64,000 nt of DNA, taken from contig BLZA01000017.1 of assembly GCA_013423385.1 (NCBI GenBank), forward strand, positions 124,001 to 188,000, written 5' to 3'. Each line of letters begins with the position of its first letter. The stretch's first letter is position 1. Source of the DNA: Naganishia liquefaciens (Eukaryota > Basidiomycota > Tremellomycetes > Filobasidiales > Filobasidiaceae). The notes below the pieces were generated by a model that was not told where the DNA came from, ran no database searches, and saw nothing but the letters and a program-made list of their open reading frames with translations. Below, one piece after another: positions 59,408 through 64,000 of this stretch. A program made the translations under genes and the position numbers.

Positions 59408-61054
59408 CTATGATTTCTCCCCATCCTCCTCGCGAGCCTTGTGCTGTGCGACTTTCCGTTCGGCGCGCTCAGCGATAACAGCCATCAAGGCGACAGCCAT
59501 ACCTAAACCGCCCGTACCTATCCCGACGTACCATGCTGCGCGATAGCCTTCCAGCAACTTGTCCCCGTTAGGATTTATGCGCATCTCAACAAGACCCGCC
59601 AAGCCCAAGCCGATACTGATGCTGTAATTGAGAACGGTGTTCACGAGTGATGCACCGACGCCTTGATGTCGCGGAGGCATGATGTTGCTGATCATGATGT
59701 TGGCTACGTGAGATACTTTAGCAAGGGAAGCCGGATACGGATATCTGTTGCACTTACCTGCTGGGAATGAAGCATCCATCCCAAGAGGCGTGACGAGCGT
59801 CGCGACGAAAGTCTGAGCCCAGTATACTTGCTTGATTGGCATCGTCGCTACCAGAATCGTTCCCACGGTGAATGCTGTCATGGACACGAGCATCAACCAC
59901 CTTGGCCCAAGCTTGCCGATCAGAAGACCCGTCATGATGGCAGCAAACGCTCCACTGATAGTGACGGGCGATATCATGGCCGACCCCAATAACGGAGAGA
60001 TACCTCGCAACTCTTCCCAAAACTGCCACAGGTAGTAAAGCCAGATGCCGAATGCGCTCCATCCACAGGCGATGGCCGCGAGAACGAAGAGTACTTCCTT
60101 GGTAAGGTAGTGCGTGGGAACTAGTGGATCTGCCACCCTTGACTCGATGAAGAAGAAGGCTGCGACAAACAGAGCGCCGACGATGAGGAGAATGTACACG
60201 TAGGGCGTAGGCCAACCGACAACGGGGCCCTGATTGAAGGCGAAATTGATGAGGACGAGGCCGACGACACCCGTGATTGCGCCCCAAAGATCGACCTGCT
60301 GGATGCTGAACGTCTTGACGATGCGCTGTCCTCGAGTCCGATCGTGCGGAACAATGAAAAAGGTAAGCGCCGCCGTAACGAAACAAGTGATGCCCGATAT
60401 CCAAAAGATCCATGGCCACCACAAACGTTCTGCAATCAACGCCGAGAAGACCGCTCCGAGTGTGAATCCTGAAGGTGCAGAGAGCCCGAATATTGAGAAT
60501 GCCATGTCTTTACGCGGCGTTGGCGGGTAAGACCTTCCGAGAACAGCCAGAGCGTTGGGAAGCAAGAATGCTGGACCGATGCCTTGCATGGCGCGACAAA
60601 AATCCATGAAAGGCATATTGACCCAGTTGGAGAAGCCGATGAGCAGGGACGACAATCCGAAGAAGACCCAGCCAAACAGAAGCATATTGCGGTGACCATA
60701 CAAGTCTCCAAGTCTGCCGGCGATCAGGATGAACGTTCCGACGGTAAGGGAGTATGCCTGACAAGGATCAACCAAGGATAACATCGCAATGACTGATGAA
60801 CTTACAGCCGCGAGCCAGCTGAGCTGCCCTGGATTTGTTTCACCAAAATGGTGTCCAATGATTTGCAACGGCACTATGGTCATCGCCAGACCTGCCTGGG
60901 TCATGAGTTGACACATGCAGAGAACGACATTGAAGGCGATTTCGTGGACGAGTGTGAAATCTTGTATCGAATAGCGATGCTCGATCTCCTCTCCTTCATC
61001 TTGAGGGCCGGTGCTGGCGACAATGGTTCCGTCATCCTTGGTTGGCGATAGCAT
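59408..61054 (-). CDS. MFS transporter, 14-helix drug:H+ antiporter type
   Basis: Major facilitator transporter with about 14 predicted helices, of the fungal aminotriazole-resistance-like (DHA2) type. Two introns, 60758-60805 (48 nt) and 59704-59757 (54 nt), are both free of stops and multiples of three; with them removed the protein is about 514 aa. Landmarks: GQLSWLAAAYSLTVGTFILI, GRLGDLYGHRNMLLFGW (motif A, G-x-L-x-D-x-x-G-R-R-like), FCRAMQGIGPAFLLPNALAV (motif B/C region), FSIFGLSAPSGFTLGAVFSA and GVGASLVNTVLNYSISIGLG. Acidic start and KAREEDGEKS tail face the cytoplasm. Substrate unknown; drug or amino-acid export is possible. Divergent from myosin. Confidence 0.93.
   Translation of the reverse strand: MLSPTKDDGTIVASTGPQDEGEEIEHRYSIQDFTLVHEIAFNVVLCMCQLMTQAGLAMTIVPLQIIGHHFGETNPGQLSWLAAVSSSVIAMLSLVDPCQAYSLTVGTFILIAGRLGDLYGHRNMLLFGWVFFGLSSLLIGFSNWVNMPFMDFCRAMQGIGPAFLLPNALAVLGRSYPPTPRKDMAFSIFGLSAPSGFTLGAVFSALIAERLWWPWIFWISGITCFVTAALTFFIVPHDRTRGQRIVKTFSIQQVDLWGAITGVVGLVLINFAFNQGPVVGWPTPYVYILLIVGALFVAAFFFIESRVADPLVPTHYLTKEVLFVLAAIACGWSAFGIWLYYLWQFWEELRGISPLLGSAMISPVTISGAFAAIMTGLLIGKLGPRWLMLVSMTAFTVGTILVATMPIKQVYWAQTFVATLVTPLGMDASFPAGKCNRYPYPASLAKVSHVANIMISNIMPPRHQGVGASLVNTVLNYSISIGLGLAGLVEMRINPNGDKLLEGYRAAWYVGIGTGGLGMAVALMAVIAERAERKVAQHKAREEDGEKS
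59704..59757 (-). other. Stop-free 54-nt intron in MFS gene
   Basis: GTAAGT...CACGTAG, removal restores the helix sequence FPAANIMISNIM. Retention adds 18 residues without a stop. Confidence 0.85.
60758..60805 (-). other. Stop-free 48-nt intron in MFS gene
   Basis: GTAAGT...CTTGTCAG. Removal restores SWLAAAYSLTVGTF, the expected MFS helix 2 entry; retention adds 16 residues. Confidence 0.87.
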
Positions 61055-61631
61055 GACAACGAGAGGATAACGAAGGGCAACAATGTTGCTATGTCCAAAC
61101 TCCTCCGTCTCCCATGGAGTTTGCCAAAGATGAAATTTGCAAACTAGCTAGAGATGCGTTCAACGTTTATATTTTGAAGCAGCCAATGTGACCTTCGATA
61201 CCCTTGCAAAAGACTAGCTAAAAGACTCCGCTGGCTATCTGACTTCTGAGAAATATTTGTCACCATTGGACTTCGCTAGTAGCTCTGGTCTCGGCTCGGC
61301 CGGACTATTCTACCTGGTGATCCACCCGAGCTCCTTTCCGTAACTTACCTCAGCTTCAGCTGCCCAACTCTGGTGCAGGCTCGCAGCGATCGGCTGCCAA
61401 TGTTTCAGACAACCTGAATGATAGATCCATCAATCAACAATCATCAGCCACAACACCTTCAAGTGCTCCTCAGAGCATTTCAGACGACATCTTCAGCGGA
61501 TCACGAGCATACTCATCGGGCAACAAGGATTCTAGATTGTCTCGCATAGCGAACACACAACTTCGACCCTGCAAGCGAAACTCGTCCGAGATCGGGACGT
61601 CTCCCGATGTCTCTAGACTAGACAAATCGTC
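61055..61631. promoter_or_regulatory. Divergent promoter, MFS transporter and myosin II
   Basis: A 577-base head-to-head gap; no specific element recognised. Confidence 0.45.
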
Positions 61632-64000
61632 ATGTCATCGCCAATACCAGCGAGAAGATTGATCAAGCCAGAGGCAGATGCAGCAGCGGATGCCGCTGCC
61701 CAAGCAGAATTCAACGAGAAGAAGTGCGTTCTAGTGTGCAGTTACGTTACTTGCCGGACTGACATCGCGTCTACCAGATGGGTTTGGGTTCCCGATGAAA
61801 CACATGGCTATCTCCCGGGATGGATTATCAGTGAGACAATACTAGAACCTGGAACACTGACCCGAGGGTCCAAGACTACTCAAGAGAAAGGCGACTATAA
61901 TCAGAAGGAAGATGGAGGGTTGCCGTCCCGGAGCCTGGAAGATGCTGCCTTGGTAGGGGAAACGCTCGCAGAAGTCGTCTTGGCAGATGGAGGGGAGGTA
62001 TGTCCGGACTTCGATTTTCGAAACGAAATGTCTTGGCTAAATAGCTCGGAAAAGACCCGGACTATGCCATCGTACGAGCTATCCAAGATGAATCCACCCA
62101 AATTCGACAGAGTAGAGGATATTGCGGATTTGACATTCCTGAACGAAGCAAGTGTCGCGCACAACCTGAGGCTAAGATATGGCTCAGGCCTCATCTATGT
62201 GAGTGGATAACGGACGGAAGGATGCAGGACTCGCTCAACGCAATTTCTTTCCATCTAACAGACATACTCAGGGTACGTTCCGGCGACGCCTCTCACTGCA
62301 ACTTCCGCTCATCGTCCGAGCTCTTTAGGCTATTCTTGATCTCCATCAATCCCTATCAGAACCTGCCCCTTTACACACCTCAAATCGTCGCATCTTATCG
62401 GGGTAGACGTCGAGATGATTGCGCCCCCCACATCTTCGCCACAGCTGAGAGAGCCTGGGTTCAGATGATTGAAGAGAGCACCTGTCAGAGCGTTCTCATT
62501 ACGTGAGTCTGTACGACGCGCATTAAGATTCGCGCATTGAGCAACATTGATGCGACAGAGGAGAGTCGGGTGCTGGCAAAACCGAGAATACGAAAAAAGT
62601 CATTCAATATCTGGCTGCCATCGCGTCGCCATATCATACACCTGAAAAGGAGGACACCAGAAATCTCGCGGCAGATATCACGCCGCCAGCGCTTCTGCGG
62701 CCGCTCTCTTTTCGGGGCAAAGATGCCTTACGAGAAATCCAGAAAGATGCAGAGCATACTGGAACGCTAGAAAAGCAGATTTTGCAGGCGAATCCCATTC
62801 TCGAGGCTTTCGGTAACGCTCAAACCTTACGAAACAACAATTCGAGTCGATTCGTAAGCTTCACGGGTTACTGAAGCGTGGGCCGGACTCATCCATGTCA
62901 CTTGCAGGGGAAATTTATACGTATCCTATTCCAAAGTGACGGTACCATTTCCGGCGCCAACGTGGACTGGTACCTGCTTGAGAAGAGTCGAGTCACCGAT
63001 CGTAATGCCGGTGAGAGGAATTTCCACGTGTTTTACCAACTCTTGTCCTCTGGAAACAAAGGCAAAGAAATCAGGGGTATGCATCTTGTGCCGTTGCGTC
63101 AGTTAGGAAACTTACTGAACTTGATTAGACAAACTACTGTTGTCAGAGAATCCGCACGATTATGGTTTTCTGAAGCAAAGCCGGACCCAGATCGATGGCG
63201 TAGACGACTCATCTGAATGGCAGCTACTGAAGGTATAGCACACAAGGTTTGATTGCGCGAACGCTCACTGAACTTGTTGCAACAAAGTCTGCCTTCCGGA
63301 CTGTCGGCTTCTCCTACGAGGAACAATTCGACATTTTCCGAGTGCTCGCTGCGATACTACACATCGGAAATATCGCTTTACGTCAAGACAGGGCGGAGCA
63401 AGCTAGCATCACGTCCCCAGCCGAGGCGGAAAAAGTATGCCATCTGCTGGGGATCTCAGCTCAAGAATTCACAAATGCGGTTCTCCGACCAACGGTGAAA
63501 GCGGGAAGAGAAGTGGTCATTCAAGCGCGGACAAAGGCGCAGGCGGAAGATGAATTGGCGGCACTTTGCAAGACCTTGTACGAGAAGATGTTTGGCGTAA
63601 TTGTTGATAGGATCAACAAGGCTCTGGATCGTCCTGCATCAAATTCGTAAGCGAAAGCATAGGGCTCATCGATGTGGCTGTAACATTGATGCTTTGCGAT
63701 AGTCGCTTCATCGGTGTTTTGGACATTGCTGGGTTCGAGATATTTGGTAAGTCATAATCGAACTTTCTCATGCCTTGACTGATGTCAACGCGGATAGACG
63801 TGAATGGCTATGAGCAACTCATGATCAATTTCACCAACGAGCGTTTGGTGAGCACTGTTCACAAGTATACGATTGGCCCCTGACGATATCTCCTTTCTTT
63901 CTCAGCAACAAGTCAGTGATTCCTGAAAATCATCGCGGCTGGACCCACTCACATTGCTTTACAGTTTTTCAACCATCACATGTTTGTTCTCGAGCAAGAG
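61632..64000 (+). CDS. MYO1: Myosin II heavy chain, motor domain (3' end beyond window)
   Basis: Class II myosin heavy chain, which forms the cytokinetic ring in yeasts. Start [20 protein letters not shown]; exons 61632-61723, 61778-62198, 62262-62272 (11 nt), 62329-62502, 62559-62853, 62908-63076, 63129-63232, about 63289-63647, then small exons including 63906-63911 (6 nt) and a last one from 63965. The SH3-like N-domain shows [16 protein letters not shown]. The motor follows: [34 protein letters not shown]-loop [13 protein letters not shown], switch [32 protein letters not shown] and [18 protein letters not shown]. Class II is inferred from the N-domain and motor; the coiled-coil tail lies outside the window. 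Confidence 0.93.

Noticed and set aside
60436-60711. Frames opposite and across the MFS gene
   Set aside because: Alternative-frame shadows of the well-supported transporter exon.
1-64000. CRISPR arrays, bacterial operons, rRNA genes
   Set aside because: None seen; the window is clearly eukaryotic with spliceosomal introns throughout.

Overview
The window is nuclear DNA of an intron-rich basidiomycete fungus. The small introns of about 48-70 bases, tight gene packing on both strands and gene set (copper-fist CUF1, MATA_HMG-type HMG box, exocyst, TRAPPII, COMPASS, COPII-era trafficking and class II myosin) fit a Tremellomycete such as a Tremellales yeast. That placement is an inference from gene style; no rRNA or other phylogenetic marker is present. 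Intron joins below were read by eye from splice signals, kept reading frame and recall of the families.

Layout, 1-20 kb: the 3' end of an ataxin-3-like deubiquitinase; copper-fist regulator CUF1; tRNA-Ala(AGC) with an intron; a SUR7/PalI membrane protein; a PCID2/Thp1-type PCI protein; SmD3; a serine-rich protein of unknown function; a degenerate 190-bp tandem repeat; a mitochondrial hot-dog thioesterase; ribosomal protein eL24; a vacuolar-type amino acid transporter; and a PSMG4-like proteasome chaperone.

20-40 kb: an Smr-domain protein, exocyst Sec8, the SPRY protein Ash2/Bre2 of COMPASS, a UBE2W-type E2, replication licensing factor Cdt1, a type I membrane protein, a degenerate tRNA-like element and a MATE transporter.

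40-64 kb: TRAPPII subunit Trs130, a helix-hairpin-helix protein, a Zn2Cys6 regulator, a 3.6-kb gene-poor stretch, nucleoporin Nup84/Nup107, the TIM23-linked protein Mgr2/Romo1, an HMG-box factor, a 14-helix MFS transporter and the first part of myosin II, which runs off the window.

These are ordinary housekeeping neighbours, mostly arranged as divergent or convergent pairs, not a gene cluster. The most notable signal is splicing. Exons of 4 (SmD3), 6 and 11 (myosin II) and 13 bases (Zn2Cys6 factor) are each needed to restore a conserved protein core. There is also one GC-AG intron, several GTTTGT donors, four frame-neutral stop-free introns, and one amino acid transporter exon whose donor appears to have lost two bases.
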